In this document: positions 1-11,402 of the stretch, piece by piece
Numbering within the stretch: position 1 is the first letter of the stretch
Layout of the letters: every line of letters begins with the position of its first letter
Assembly (NCBI GenBank): GCA_002633025.1
Contig: NMRB01000724.1
Location: 225,711-289,710, forward strand
Source of the DNA: Notospermus geniculatus
Taxonomy: Eukaryota; Nemertea; Pilidiophora; Heteronemertea; Lineidae
DNA: 64,000 nucleotides
Reading direction: 5' to 3'
Translations under genes and position numbers: made by a program
Notes under the pieces: model-generated
Databases searched by the model: none
The model's input: only the letters and a program-made list of their open reading frames with translations
What the model was told of the DNA's origin: nothing

Positions 1-25
1 GAATATTCGTGCATCGCACTGACTC

Positions 26-402
26 GGCCATGTCGAATTAGCGGAACCAGCGGAAACAACGGAACCAGCGGAATTTGAAGGAAAAACAATGTTGTTTTTT
101 AAATAATAACTGCACTGTTCAAATCGAATTGTTAGGCGCCGAAAAAACTAGGTGCACGGTAGGCCTAGGCCATGTAGGCCCCCCGATAGCCTAGCCTAGA
201 CCTAGCATGCCTAGGGCCTACATTTAGGTCTCAATCCGCACATCATGACTGCAGTCGCGTGTTGCTGAGCAACACCGAGTCGCTTGTTGCTTCAATCAAC
301 AGCTGAACGAAGCAAGGACGATTCACGTGTTCGTTCTATGGGCTGCAGGCCAGGTTCTGCTGGTTCCGCTGTTTCCGCTGGTTCCGCTAATTCGACATGG
401 CC
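26..402. mobile_element. Foldback MITE with exact 9-bp target duplication
   Basis: The ends are inverted copies beginning GGCCATGTCGAATTAGCGGA, and the arms stay alike for about 47 bp with about two mismatches. The arms contain short internal repeats of the type GGAACCAGC. The 9-mer CACTGACTC lies directly outside both ends (17-25 and 403-411), which fixes the borders. There is no coding capacity. A 9-bp duplication fits Mutator-like elements, and also Merlin at 8-9 bp. The family is inferred; the borders are seen. Confidence 0.85.
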
Positions 403-556
403 CACTGACTCCTGCTGATTTGTATTGTGCATCAGACTACGCGTATTTGACCAGAGACCTCAGGTCATTAGAGCCCTGCCACTTCGGTGGCTTGAGTTCT
501 TCATTCCTTTGCAGTTTTCTGTTGTTGCCTAGAGGGAACAACACCCCATGGTTGTC

Positions 557-1416
557 GGTAGGTTCTAAACCTTGGAACCATGAAACAACCCAGGAAACTA
601 TGGAACCACCCAGAAAACCATGAAATTACCCAGGAAACCATGGAACCACCCAGGAACCATCCAAAATATCCTTATTCTTAAACATGACATGGCATTAGCT
701 ATTTTCCAATTGCTGTGGAGGTAGAAAGCATGTGTGATTATCATCAAGCACAGACGGTGTGTCACACCTTGGATGAGGCATACCATCCCAGTCCGACACA
801 CCATGACTGTGCTGATACTAATGCATAATGCAAACAAGCTGGTCTCAGTTATTACTATTGATGGTGAACACTAGTGTATAAACAAATCATAATTAGCCTT
901 ACTCAGAAAGATTAGCCTTTTCAATATAAACAACGAGGGGTCACTGAGGTTCCCCGAAACCTAGCACATGTGGTCTCAGGCATTGAGATCATGCCAAGCT
1001 TCAGTCGCAGAGCTGACTTCAGAGTTGGCAAGGAGTCCGAACAGCAGGGTGCCCTGGATGATTAAGAATAAGATTGAATCTGCAGCCAGAGTCAAGAGCA
1101 TCAAGAGTGCAATATCATGATGGCTGTCATCATAAAGACATGATGTCTTTGTGCTGTCATGTATTTAGGCCTAAAACCACTTGACCTGCGAGGCTGTTTG
1201 TGAGGATACAGTCAGCTAGTTGTTTACGGCTATGTCTAACAAGTACAGAGTAGTCCATCACTTCGTTTTGTCATTTCGTCATTTTGCTGTTTTGACAAAG
1301 CCGGATAAAAGTATAATTTTGGGTGGTTCCATAGTTGCGTTCCATAGTTTCCTGGGTGGTTTCATGGTTTCCTGGGTGGTTTCATGGTTTCATCGTTCCA
1401 AGGTTTAGAACCTACT
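557..1416. mobile_element. Foldback element with tandem-repeat arms and 9-bp target duplication
   Basis: The inverted ends share GTAGGTTCTAAACCTTGGAA, and both arms continue as roughly 20-bp repeats built on ACCATGAAACCACCCAGGAA. ATGGTTGTC flanks the element at 548-556 and 1417-1425. The centre (about 700-1310) shows no conserved coding sequence. Together with 26-402 and 62769-63201 it forms a set of elements with 9-bp duplications. Confidence 0.8.
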
Positions 1417-2044
1417 ATGGTTGTCAGGTTTACTTTGAAGAAAATTGAATGTGTCATTCAGTATTCCTCTCCATCTCCTTTGCATGATTTGATTATTATA
1501 AAAAGCTGCAACAATGTCACCAGTGGGGCAACCTGGTATTGATGATGCGGATATTTTGAGCCGAGTTCTTACACTGGTATGAGGTACAAGGACTTCCTGA
1601 TGATGTAATGACCAAGGGTAACCGACTGTCAGTGGATGAAAGAAGAAATATGCTCCGCAGCAAGTGAATCATAACATGCATGCATCACCATTTTGCACAA
1701 AGTGAATTTGTAACTGCTTGTCATCAGTGACACACACAGTAGTTGTGGAACCACATTTGTGACCCATGAATCTGGGAAAACCAGGCACAAGTCACCCAGG
1801 ACAGGAGGAAGTGGTTGATGGTTACCCCAACAAAGGTTGAAATCAATTCAGCTGTTACAGCAACAAAGAGAGGCTATTCTTCAGTAGTGAGTTGAAGACC
1901 TAACAGGGTTGTCAAGGTCCTTGTCACATGCTGGAGACTTGTGCCTCGTTTTCCCACACTGTGTCACATTTGTATCTGTGACCCAGCATGAAATGTTTCA
2001 TTTCTTAATCCAGTTAACCCAATGGAGCCGACTATTGGTGAGCT
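1417..2044. other. No gene seen; contains a dispersed repeat fragment
   Basis: No open frame here resembles a known protein. Positions 1831-1896 match 55711-55774 at most positions and in the same orientation (both contain AGGCTATTCTTCAG), so this is part of a dispersed repeat with unknown limits. Confidence 0.5.
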
Positions 2045-2156
2045 GGGGCCTGTTTCATAAAGTGACTTTAAGCTAATGGCACCTTTAACCAAATGGAAAA
2101 TGCATTGATTGATTTAATGGTACCATTAGCTTAAGTCGCTTTATGAAACAGGCACC
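2045..2156. mobile_element. Short MITE, GGCCTGTTTCATAAA family
   Basis: The left end GGGGCCTGTTTCATAAAGTG is mirrored at the right by a CTTTATGAAACAGGC end. The arms also match over the following 'ctaatgg' stretch, leaving a small loop. No target duplication is clear, because the next family member abuts it. Confidence 0.7.
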
Positions 2157-2157
2157 A

Positions 2158-2311
2158 GGGGCCTGTTTCATAAAAGCTAAAGGCACCTTATTAACTAATA
2201 AAACTTGCTTATGCTCTAAGGAATAAACTGGATATTGACACAAGTCCAGAACGAGCATATTCAAGTATTATTAGTTAATGAGGTGCCTTTAGCGTTTATG
2301 AAACAGGCCCC
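2158..2311. mobile_element. Second MITE of the GGCCTGTTTCATAAA family, directly adjacent
   Basis: The left arm starts GGGGCCTGTTTCATAAAAGC and the right arm ends with its complement before 2311. The arms are about 45 bp and include GGCACCTTATTAACTAATAA and its mirror. It shares terminal sequence with 2045-2156 but differs internally, so the two are separate insertions of related elements, not a duplication. Confidence 0.75.
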
Positions 2312-2333
2312 TGGCCGTTAGGCTTCCTTTAGA

Positions 2334-2432
2334 TAGAAGTATGGTATACGAAAACGCCGGTTAACAAGGCTTCCCGAGGATTAAGGACCGTGAAGCCATT
2401 GTTGACCTGCGTGTTCGTATACCGTGCTTCTA
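2334..2432. repeat. Inverted repeat, about 22-bp arms
   Basis: TAGAAGTATGGTATACGAA on the left is answered by TTCGTATACCGTGCTTCTA on the right, with one mismatch. It is probably a small MITE. No target duplication was found. Confidence 0.55.
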
Positions 2433-3163
2433 TGTACGGTACAGGAAACCTTTGGCATTCTCACCACTAATACACATTCAATGACATTTAGCATCGGTCA
2501 GTCTTGTCCCGACTTTCCACCCTTTTCCTCTCCAGGGGTTCTGCTGGAATAATTTATTTTGTAGCCAAATCTGTAATTTTTTTAATTACTTTGAAGCTTT
2601 TTTCAACAATTCATTGTAATTCCTTTGGGAAATTTGTAGCCAATTAGTTATTTCCTTAGCCACTGAATAAAAATATTAGCAAATGGCTACAATGGCTACT
2701 GCCAGCGGTGTACGGTAAAAAAGGCACTGGTAAAAAAGGCACCGGTAAAAAAGGCACTGGTAAAAACGGCACCGGTAAAATAGGCAATGGTAAAAAAGGC
2801 ACTGGTAAAAAAGGCACCGGTAAAAAAGGCACATAAAAATCACCGGGTAGGTAAAAAAGGCACTACTGGCTTTTTGGATTCCTTGTGCTCTTTAAAGCCA
2901 GTTTCCGGCCCGAAATGAAAAAAATTGATTTGGACTTAGTCACTTTTTGCAAGGCGTATTGGTATTTGCATTGGTGAACTAAGGAATATTTTTTTCCCGA
3001 ATTCACCATTTTCTTTAATTATCAGAAGGCTTATGTGCGCGTATTGATTACTNCCCCCAGACTTCCCCCCCCAAGAATTTAGACATCTTCCCAATCTTCT
3101 TTATCCACTGGCTGCCATGAATAAACGCACCCAATTCAAGGGGGTGAGCTCAGTCTTGGATGT

Positions 3164-3769
3164 CAATAGGGAGGTTTTGCAAGCTTACGTTTTATATTTA
3201 CGATTACAATTTGAAAACGTCATGACGTCGGCTATGCGGGGGTTTTTTACGCGCATGTCGCTTGCTACACGTAAGAAACTTACGATTTAATCAACGTCAA
3301 ATCTTTCACGTTTGTAATCAAATAAATCGCTTTCAATTTGACACACCTAATAATGGGTAAATGTCCAAGTTGTAGTGAAGATTACAAGTAAAATGATGGA
3401 TCTATGTGTCTTTGAGAGCCGGGCAATTTACATGGGATACATCGACAACATTTTTATCATGTACACGGAAAGCCTTACGTCAGATGACGCACCATCGCGT
3501 CACAAGGCGTCACGTCACTCTGTAATGACGTCATGACGTCATTAAATCGTAAGCGTAAATCATAAGAGGCACAGTCCGCGTGAGCTACTGCGAAACTAAT
3601 GTATTAGACCAGCCCTGCATACCACGATATATAAATACACAGAGCACACCTGGATGACCTAATTTCTGTCCGCAGTGAAGTACACCTGACTGCGGACAAG
3701 ATTTTGCAGTAGCTCATGCGGTGTGTGTCCCTAATGTGTAAAAGGTAAGCTTGCAAAACCTCCCTATTG
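3164..3769. mobile_element. Foldback element nested in the TU-like element
   Basis: A 25-bp perfect terminal inverted repeat starts CAATAGGGAGGTTTTGCAAG at 3164 and ends with its complement at 3769. The element sits in the loop of 2707-4153. The flanks CTTGGATG and CTTGAAAG suggest a decayed target duplication, but this is not certain. Confidence 0.7.
3561..3736 (+). mobile_element. 176-bp MITE, copy A of three
   Basis: The termini are CATAAGAGGCACAGTCCGCG and a mirrored end at 3736. The interior carries a second palindrome, TGTCCGCAGT with ACTGCGGACA. Copies at 5060-5250 (same orientation) and 8878-9053 (reverse) are largely identical, so the family was recently active. This copy lies inside 3164-3769. 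Confidence 0.8.
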
Positions 3770-4153
3770 CTTGAAAGATGGAGGTAGAACCTTAAAAGGT
3801 ACTGAGAAAGGCACCCAGAATAGAACAGAAAAGGCCCACAAAAAGAGCGGGAAAATGCAAACTTACAAATCCCTTCAGTGTCAGACCAACTGGGATTATC
3901 AATGGGAAATGGACAGAAATCTGCCATAAATGAAACATGATTCGTCCCTATTCCACCACCTCATGCAGTTTTCTGACAAGTGTGCCTTTTTTTCCTACCC
4001 GGTGATTTTTATGTGCCTTTTTTACCTGTGCCTTTTTTACCTGTGCCTTTTTTACCGGTGCCTTTTTTACCGGTGCCTTTTTTACCAGTGCCTTTTTTAC
4101 CGTGCCTTTTTTACCGGTGCCTTTTTTACCAGTGCCTTTTTTACCTGGATTCC

Positions 4154-4792
4154 CTGCCAGCAGAAACCCTGCCTCTCATATTTAATGTATTGATTATTGA
4201 TGCATAATCATTTGGGATCAAAGTTCGATGCGGTTTTTGGTCCACCCAATACACATGTATATGGCTTGTCAATTATGCAAAAATCCTGGCGTTGCTGCTG
4301 GGGTATAGCTCCTCATTTCAAAAGCGGCGGTGTCAGGACTTCGATTCGAAAGACATCAACAGCCTGCTGTGTGGGCAGCAATGCTTATCATCACCAACAA
4401 CAGGAGAAAGCTGCACCCGCAATGCCAGACCTCGGTCGGTCACTGTTTGTGACCTTTCAACTGCGATTTTGGTGTCATGTCAGCTTTTTTTGGATGAAAC
4501 ATATTTGTATTTACTTTCTTCTGCAGGAGAGTACGTTTGACGAATGACGCAATAGCTGAGAGTGATCAGAAACGTGTGAAGTTCAAGGTATACAAGTGGA
4601 GCATATCCCAAAAACAAAGTGACTGCAGGACTTGGTAATTCAAGATGGTGTTGTTTGACATCTGGTGCTAAATTCATATGCAGTCCCTGTGGCCCGTGGG
4701 AATCAAGGAGACTTATAAGATCCGTACCTTTGTTGCAACCAAAGAATAGGAAAGCAGGAGAAATTGTCAGATTATCCAACGATTTCTGCAAT
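4154..4792. other. No gene seen
   Basis: Several overlapping short open frames occur on both strands (4197-4791), but none has recognisable domains or splice support. No inverted repeat structure is evident. Confidence 0.4.
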
Positions 4793-5290
4793 TTACTGGT
4801 AAGCTTGCTGAATCTCAGTGAACTACAGTGATAGAAGTTTTATTTACTGGTAAGCTTGCTGAATCTCAGTGAACACAGTGATAGAAATTTTATTTACTGG
4901 TAAGCTTGCTGAATCTCAGTGAACTGCAGTGATAGAAATTTTATTTACTGGTAGCTTGCTGAATTTCAGTGAACTGCAGTGATAGAAATTTTATCTACTG
5001 GTATGCTTGCTGAATCTCAGTGAACTGCAGTGATAGAAATTTTATCTACTGGTAAGCTTCATAAGGGGCTCACTCCGCGTGAGCTACTGCGAAACTAATG
5101 TATTAGGCCAGCCCTGCATACCACGATATACAATGATATATATATAAATACACACAGCACACCTGGATGACCTATATTTCTGTCCGCAGTGAAGTACACC
5201 TGACTGCGGACAAGATTTCGCAGTAGCTCATGCGGTCTGTGTCCCTTATGTGCTAAATCTTAGTGAACTAACTACAGTGATAGAAATAGT
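4793..5290 (+). repeat. 51-bp satellite, about six copies, interrupted by a MITE
   Basis: The unit begins TTACTGGTAAGCTTGCTGAA and continues to a GATAGAAATTTTAT end. Five copies run from 4793 to 5059 and a partial copy resumes at 5251-5290 after the inserted MITE. Units differ at a few positions (for example CTACAG/CTGCAG and TTTACT/TCTACT), with the later copies more alike. Confidence 0.8.
5060..5250 (+). mobile_element. 191-bp MITE, copy B of three
   Basis: Terminal CATAAGGGGC and CCCTTATG mark the ends. It matches copy A throughout except for an internal AT-rich expansion. It interrupts a satellite unit between GGTAAGCTT and GCTAAATC, and intact neighbouring units show the uninterrupted site GGTAAGCTTGCTGAATC. 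Confidence 0.85.
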
Positions 5291-5338
5291 CTCGATGTGC
5301 TTGACAACTAATCGTACATTGATAACACTGTAAAACCT

Positions 5339-5595
5339 TGTTCACACTGGTGGTGTGGTGCGATGGTGAAAAAATCGCCAAACGGTGTCAGTTTTGACAT
5401 AGCACGGCACGGTTGTGTGCGGTGGTCATGATTAGAGGAAGTGACATTAATGTCATTTAACATGTTTAAGCTGTGCCAGATATGCCAGTATCCTCATACA
5501 GCAGGCGATTCGATGTGGAAAAATACTGCAGGAGCAATCAGGTGGAAATTGCTCGTCGTGTCCTACCGCTTCTTACTGCATCGCAAGTGTGAACA
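5339..5595. repeat. Probable MITE, TGTTCACACT ends
   Basis: TGTTCACACT at 5339 is mirrored by AGTGTGAACA at 5586-5595, with a GCGATG word near both ends. The inverted repeat is short and no target duplication was found. Confidence 0.4.
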
Positions 5596-6299
5596 GCTAT
5601 AGGCTTAACAGTAGAAACAATCAGCCACGAAACATTTCGCATTGCACTGCACCTGCAGAGGGGACTTAAGGCTTTAGTATGAAGCTATCACAGATGGGTA
5701 ACATGGACTCGGTCCGACGAGAATATCAAATTGTTCAGAAAATATGATGGACTACCTCAGTCATGTTCACGTTTTAACTTTAAAACTTAAAATTACTTCA
5801 TATCAGTGAATTCCGTAAACTGGAATCGTAACTTTCACTACCGTTATGTAAATGTTTTATTTGCAGAGGTTGAGGTCACAAGCAGATTATTAGTCATCGA
5901 ATAGCGTGTGAGTGACTTGGAAGGAAGTCGGTGTTGTCATCTTCGTGCAGTCAGTTCCGACATTCTGGAATAACATGGAATACGACGACTTGGGCATGGA
6001 TATAAAGTCAGTGATAGTGCAAGAGTAAACATGGTAAAACTTGTGAGCTCTCCCGAAACAGTCGAGGATTACATTCAAGTATGAGAAGGATTTTGACAAT
6101 GTTGTGGATGCTGTACTTGGTTCGTTGTTCTATTTTCAATTTTTGTGACATGCAGGAGATATTGTGTAGGTGATCTCATATGTGACCCATCACATCAAAT
6201 CAGGTATTAAGTCGCACAAGATGTGAACCAGGATGAACCAAAATAACTCCTGGAGATGTAATTGCTAAGATTTTGCAAAAGACAGACAATATGCCCAGT
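5596..6299. other. No gene seen
   Basis: Neither strand has a reading frame with recognisable protein motifs. The sequence is AT-leaning and unstructured. Confidence 0.4.
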
Positions 6300-7717
6300 G
6301 TTCTAGCCAGGCCAGTTTTACAGGGCGGTAGGCCTACCACCCTGTTCAAAATTCAGAGGTCATTTTACCGCCCTGTTTAAAAATGTAACTTGCAATGCAT
6401 TTTCTATTAGATCACCCTGTTTGAATTTCACTCCCGCCTGCATTACATTTACATCCCCATTGAGCAGCAGACCCAATATACCCCGATATTTCGCATTCTA
6501 TCGGGGTACAGATAAGGAGGAAGTTACGTAATCCAGGCAGATTAATGCCTCTGACTAAAGTAAGAAAATTCAACACAAAGATGTGTGCAGTGTTTGTGAG
6601 TGTCACCAGCGGATGTTAAATTTGATGGTGTATCAAATATGTGTTCGAATTTTTCAAATCGAGCAGAAAATAATGATTTTATGAGCCATTTTATAGTATT
6701 TATAGTACCGGTACTTTGTTTCCCATATCACCATCCAACAGATGGTGGGAGGGCAATAAACAGAACAGCCAGGTTTGGCTAAAAATACAGCTCTGGGCCC
6801 GGTTTCACAAAGAATCTTAAGTCAGTTTTGTTGACTTAAGCCTCAATTTACCTGGCTTAGGCCTAAGTCTGCAGTTCTCAAAAAAACTTAAGTCAGAAAA
6901 GTGTCTTAAAGTTAAGACGGGTAGCTAGGAGGCTTAAGTCAGCTGGAGTTGACTTAAATATGGCTGCCCTCTTGAGAAACTTCCCACTTCGCGAATATTT
7001 TTGTGTGTATCTTGGCCTGGGTTCCCCCTTAGGAGTCTCAACGCACTTCATGACCCCACTGACGCTGAATTGTTGACGTTGTGTGACCCTATGCCGCGCC
7101 GCGTCATGATTCTTCCAGTCAGTGCGAGGATTTCGTGTTGGATGTCGCAGTCCACTGTTGCAGGCTTGATGGGCCTAGGCCTGCACACATCATGACCATG
7201 CATGCATGATGACGTTGATGTTCATCCACCCGAAGTCTCCCCGTCCAGAACTATGGCCAAAGTGGTAGGCAATGCATGAATGTGGCTTCGTTTAGGCCTA
7301 GGTGGGCGTTTGCTTTGAGAATCTGCCATTTTGAGTGTTTACACTGGTGACCATGGTGACCGGATCATGTGACTCGTCATGTGATTCGCTTTCTCACCTC
7401 CTTTCGGGAAAGAGTTCCATTTCTGCATGACTTAAGTCACAGGCTACTGACTTAGCTGAGTCAGACTTTAGTCGCTTTGTGAAATGGGCTTAAGTCAGTG
7501 TCTTAGCTTAGCCAAAAATAGTGACTTAAGCCTACTGACTTAAGATTCTTTGTGAAACCGGGCCCTGGTGTCTGGACACCTGGTGTTACGGGTCTTGGCA
7601 TTTCTGGATCAAAATCACAGTGGGCTTGTTCAGCTAATGTGTTTGAAAATCCAGGGCCTTAGAATCATAGGAAAATGCAGTCACCCCGCCCTGTTTAGAA
7701 AAATTTCTGGCTAGAAC
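6300..7717. mobile_element. Older inverted-repeat element hosting a second element
   Basis: GTTCTAGCCAG near 6300 and a CAGGGCGG word about 20 bp inside are mirrored by CCGCCCTG and CTGGCTAGAAC ending at 7717. The 6795-7565 element lies within. The arms are only partly conserved, so the borders are approximate. Confidence 0.45.
6795..7565. mobile_element. 771-bp MITE, GGGCCCGGTTTCACAAAG ends
   Basis: The left end GGGCCCGGTTTCACAAAGAA continues to CTTAAGTCAGT and is mirrored to base 7565. Extra CTTAAGTCA words recur inside both halves, so the fold is longer than the terminal repeat alone. No target duplication could be fixed. Confidence 0.75.
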
Positions 7718-8607
7718 AGTAACACTGATGCCTAGGCCTGAAATTGGCATAAACTTTGGTCTCAGCCTGCCAACTTCGGAGTGACTTAGTACTTGCTTTG
7801 TGGTGACGGGTCACATATCTTGTTCAGACCAATGAAGAAATCTGGCATGCACCTGGCATGAATAAACAATGAGAACTGTTTTTTTTTGTTGGTGAGGTGC
7901 TGCAAACATGAGATTACACTAATGGAACAGTTCTTTACCTGAATATGATCTTCTAGATTTGTTTTGCCTTGTGAGACATGTTTTTATGTCAGTCATGAAC
8001 CACCAAAATGTGGTTAGAATGTAAGCACATCCAGATTTCATTTCATTGGAAAGGAATGGTTGTAACTTTATCGATTATCCGATAGTGATTTTAGCCAAGG
8101 GTAGGCTGACCCGCACACTGGGCAACTGTCTTAGGCTGCAGTCTGAATCAGCCCCGGCAAATCCGCCATACTGACCCTCATCATTTTCAATACCATGTGC
8201 TTGCCGTGTTTTAGTATGACTCCACAAAATTTGAATGTCCAGTTCTTTCTCACTGGGTGAATCCAGGCCTTGTCTTTTGAAATTTCCAGGAGCTCTTATT
8301 GTCATTACCATCTTCCTTTCACCAGCTAAAATTGCAACAAATTAGATTTCAATCAAAATATGATAGAAGTATAATACCCACCCAGTTAAAGGAAAGGTAA
8401 ACCCTGGGATTTTAGAGTATGTATAGAACCATTAAGTATAAAAAGAAAACTATGCAAGTTATCAGCCATGTACACTGAACCTACATATAGTTTTTTAGTG
8501 ATAAAAAAATCGGCAGCCCGTTTCGCTGGGTACGCGTTTTCTCTCAACCGGAAGTGACGAGTGCGCCACCCAAACAATAGCAGGCCTATACACACACATA
8601 CATCATG
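7718..8607. other. No gene seen
   Basis: There are no conserved reading frames and no clear inverted repeats. A 78-codon minus-strand frame at 8075-8311 has no recognisable motif. Confidence 0.4.
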
Positions 8608-9965
8608 AATCCAGGTAAAAAAGACACTGGAAAAAAAGACACCGGAAAAAAGACACAGTAAAAAAGACACTGGAAAAAAAGACACTGGTAAAAAAGTCAC
8701 TGGAAAAAAAGACACCATGACGTTTTTCCACTCCTTTACTCCCCAAATGTCGGAACCCCTACCTTCCTTTGATGTCTGGGGGTGATTCCAAACATGCTCA
8801 AGTTGTGTACTTAGCACCTCAAGTGTTATAATCCCCGTTAGTGGGTCTCTGCCTGACTAACAGAAAAGCTTTAAGGACATTAGGGACACACACCGCATGA
8901 GCTACTGCAAAATCTTGTCCGCAGTCAGGTGTACTTCACTGCGGACAGAAATTAGGTCATCCAGGTGTACTGTGTGTATTTATATATCGTGGTATGCAGG
9001 GCTGGCCTAATACATTAGTTTCGCAGTAGCTCACGCGGACTGTGCCCCTTATGAGTTGTCTGAACGAATCGAAACGATTTGCAATGGTATTCCTGGGATT
9101 TGGTACATCAAATTTAGTGTTTAAATTCCCAAATTCGACCTTAATATAAGCATTTTAGACCAAAAATGTTTCATTAAAACAGGCAGTTCGGCTGTTCCCA
9201 TAAATTTGCACCCTCCAACACACAATGTTCCCTATTCATAGTCACTCTGTGCGGCTAAACCACTATGTCAATATTGCAGTGGGGTAAAAGCTGTTCACTG
9301 GAAGATCCTTACAGCTCAACCACCCCCAATTAATCGTGTTTGTTGGCAAATAAACATTCATTGTTGAAGTTCTGGCCATTTCTGCCAGCCAGAGTAAGGG
9401 ACAAGAAAAACCTAATGACTGGAAAAAAAGACACCGGAAAAAAAGACACTGGAAAAAAGTCAATGGAAAAATAGACACTGGGAAAAAAGAGTCACTTTTC
9501 ACAAAACCATCACTCATTGTTGCATGATGATGAAATGAACAATTCGGGCAAGATTTCCCCATTAACCTCCCCCCCCCNTATATGAAGGCAATCATACTTG
9601 ACAATGACCCACAATTCAGAGGGTACACAACTCAAGGTCCACCATAGTCCGAAATCCCATTTAAGTCTGATATTTTTGCTCAGCTGATTTAATCCAAAAC
9701 AAAAATAAATTGTGTCATATTTCAGCTTGACACAACATGTCCAATCCACCCATTGTGCTAACAGTACAATCTCAGGAATCTCGAGTACCGGTACCAGTGT
9801 CTATTTTTCCAGTGACTTTTTTACCAGTGTCTTTTTTACCAGTGAATTTTTTACCAGTGTCTTTTTTTCCTGTGACATTTTTACCAATGTCTTTATTTCT
9901 AGTGTCTTTTTTCCGGTGTCTTTTTTTCCGGTGTCTTTTTTTCCAGTGTCTTTTTTACCGTCTAC
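8608..9965. mobile_element. Second TU-like foldback, GACAC-type 15-bp subrepeats
   Basis: The left arm (8611-8716) is made of 15-bp units such as TGGAAAAAAAGACAC. A second block in the same direction lies at 9417-9490, and the inverted arm runs 9796-9960. An 11-bp direct repeat, CATACATCATG, flanks the whole (8597-8607 and 9966-9976). The subrepeat differs from that of 2707-4153 by GGCAC versus GACAC, so it is a sister family. The extra internal block may mean two nested insertions. Translated Phe/Val/Ser repeats here are not genes. Confidence 0.7.
8878..9053 (-). mobile_element. 176-bp MITE, copy C of three (reverse orientation)
   Basis: It is the reverse complement of copies A and B, running from CATTAGGGAC to CCCCTTATG. 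It sits inside the 8608-9965 foldback, as copy A sits inside 2707-4153. Confidence 0.8.
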
Positions 9966-10332
9966 CATACATCATGTGCATACACACAGGCCTACATACG
10001 CACATGATGCACTTCGCTGAACAGCTTGATTGTGCATGGACCATGGTACGAGTTTTCGTTTTCTGTCACATGGCCGCGATTAAATCTGCGAAATGGAATA
10101 TCGCAGTCACTGATCAATTTGATCCCCATCCGCGGCATGCAAACAATGCAACAAAGCCGCCATGATGATATTGTATGGGTGGGCAAAACGTCATAATCGC
10201 GCTAGTCCTCGCGAGAGACGGCGGTAATTAGACATGAATGGCGCGCTCCATGAATTGGCTAAAAACATCAAAATTGCTCAATTTATTCTTATACGGCGTA
10301 TTATCAGTAATTTTTTCAGGGCATAAACGTTT
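9966..10332. other. No gene seen
   Basis: This is a short unique stretch between two elements. No open frame has recognisable protein similarity. Confidence 0.35.
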
Positions 10333-11402
10333 CCCTGATAGCAAGCATACGTCAGTAAGACGTTCTGGTCATCAGTCGTCAGCTGGTCATTTGGTCATGT
10401 GCTGACCAGTTTTTCACGTAATTAATACGTCATAAAATGACCAATCCCAAACATCTCAGAAAACATACAAGCTCTGACCTTTCCTGACGTCACTTTCACG
10501 TCACTTTTTACCCAGTTTTTTACGTGGCATATTCTGACGTCATCATCACGTCAGATTTTTACCAGTTTTTAACATGTCATATTCTGACCTCAGATGGACG
10601 TCTCAAATCCTTTTTAAAAAACGATTCATTTTGAGATGATAGTGAAAGTACATGTATAACAATCCAGAAAGTCGATGTCAACCTGTTAAAACTTCAGAAA
10701 GTATTTCCACAAAAAGACGTCAAAATCACGTGGAAAAGACGTCAACCTACTTCTAATACTAATCTTAATAACTAATTGTAGAATAAAAAATATGGCAAAT
10801 AAAAACTATAGGAATGTTGCCTCCTCCTATACCAACATGGCAACAACGTATTTTTGTACAATAAACCTCGTTCATTATTTTTGTGTGGTGTCAAATGTTT
10901 GGAAATAATGCTTCATTGCACCACACATATGAAAAACTTTTATATGAATGAAATCCCCAACTCTTGCATGCTATTTATGGTAACTTGAATGTTACGGCTT
11001 ACTCAGCCTAACAGAGTCCCCTGATCAGGGTTTATTCGATCGCCAGGAGTCTCCCACTCCTGGCACCTTTTCAGCCACTCAGTGGTTGTGGGTCGAAATA
11101 ATTTGGGGAATGCCAGGTCAGTCCTAACAATGAATGATCAGACAGAGAACAGGAAGACGTCAGCCCCTGACCACTGGTCAGGGTCAGGGTGACTGAACAC
11201 ACGTCTAAAAAACGTCTTAATTACGTCAGGAACACGTCTGTGGTTGACGAGAACGACGTTATATTCACGTCAAAATATGACATCAGGGTGACGTGTGACT
11301 TTGGTGCAAAGTGTCGTGATATTCACGACATTTTTTGACGTGAAAATGACGACAATACTGACGTAACCCTGACGTGAATATGACATATGCTTGCTATCAG
11401 GG
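10333..11402. mobile_element. 1070-bp inverted-repeat element rich in ACGTCA words
   Basis: CCCTGATAGCAAGCATACGT at 10333 is mirrored, with one change, by the end at 11402. The interior repeats GACGTCA, ACGTCAG and CACGTCA many times on both strands. Such palindromes resemble CREB/ATF sites, but here they probably reflect internal repeat structure. No coding sequence is seen. Confidence 0.7.

Larger units (their letters stand above)
2707..4153. mobile_element. TU-like foldback transposon with 15-bp tandem-repeat arms
   Basis: The left arm (about 2712-2865) is a head-to-tail array of 15-bp units of the form GGTAAAAAAGGCACT or ACC. The right arm (about 3981-4147) is the same array inverted, and both arms carry the inner junction with CACCGGGTAGG. 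CTGCCAGC lies directly outside both ends (2699-2706 and 4154-4161), giving an 8-bp target duplication. Sea-urchin TU elements are known for long inverted repeats made of 15-bp subrepeats and 8-bp duplications; assignment to that type is inferred from architecture. Apparent Pro/Phe/Leu-repeat proteins on the right arm are artefacts of the 15-bp period. Confidence 0.8.

Noticed and set aside
3930-4207. Open frames encoding repeated Pro/Phe/Leu units
   Set aside because: They are translations of the 15-bp minisatellite arm of the TU-like foldback; frames stay open only because 15 is a multiple of 3.
2702-5290. CRISPR-like repeat array
   Set aside because: Repeats are contiguous without unique spacers and the sequence is clearly eukaryotic.
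8386-10165. Long frames over GACAC-type repeats on both strands
   Set aside because: Same artefact from 15-bp subrepeats of the second TU-like element.
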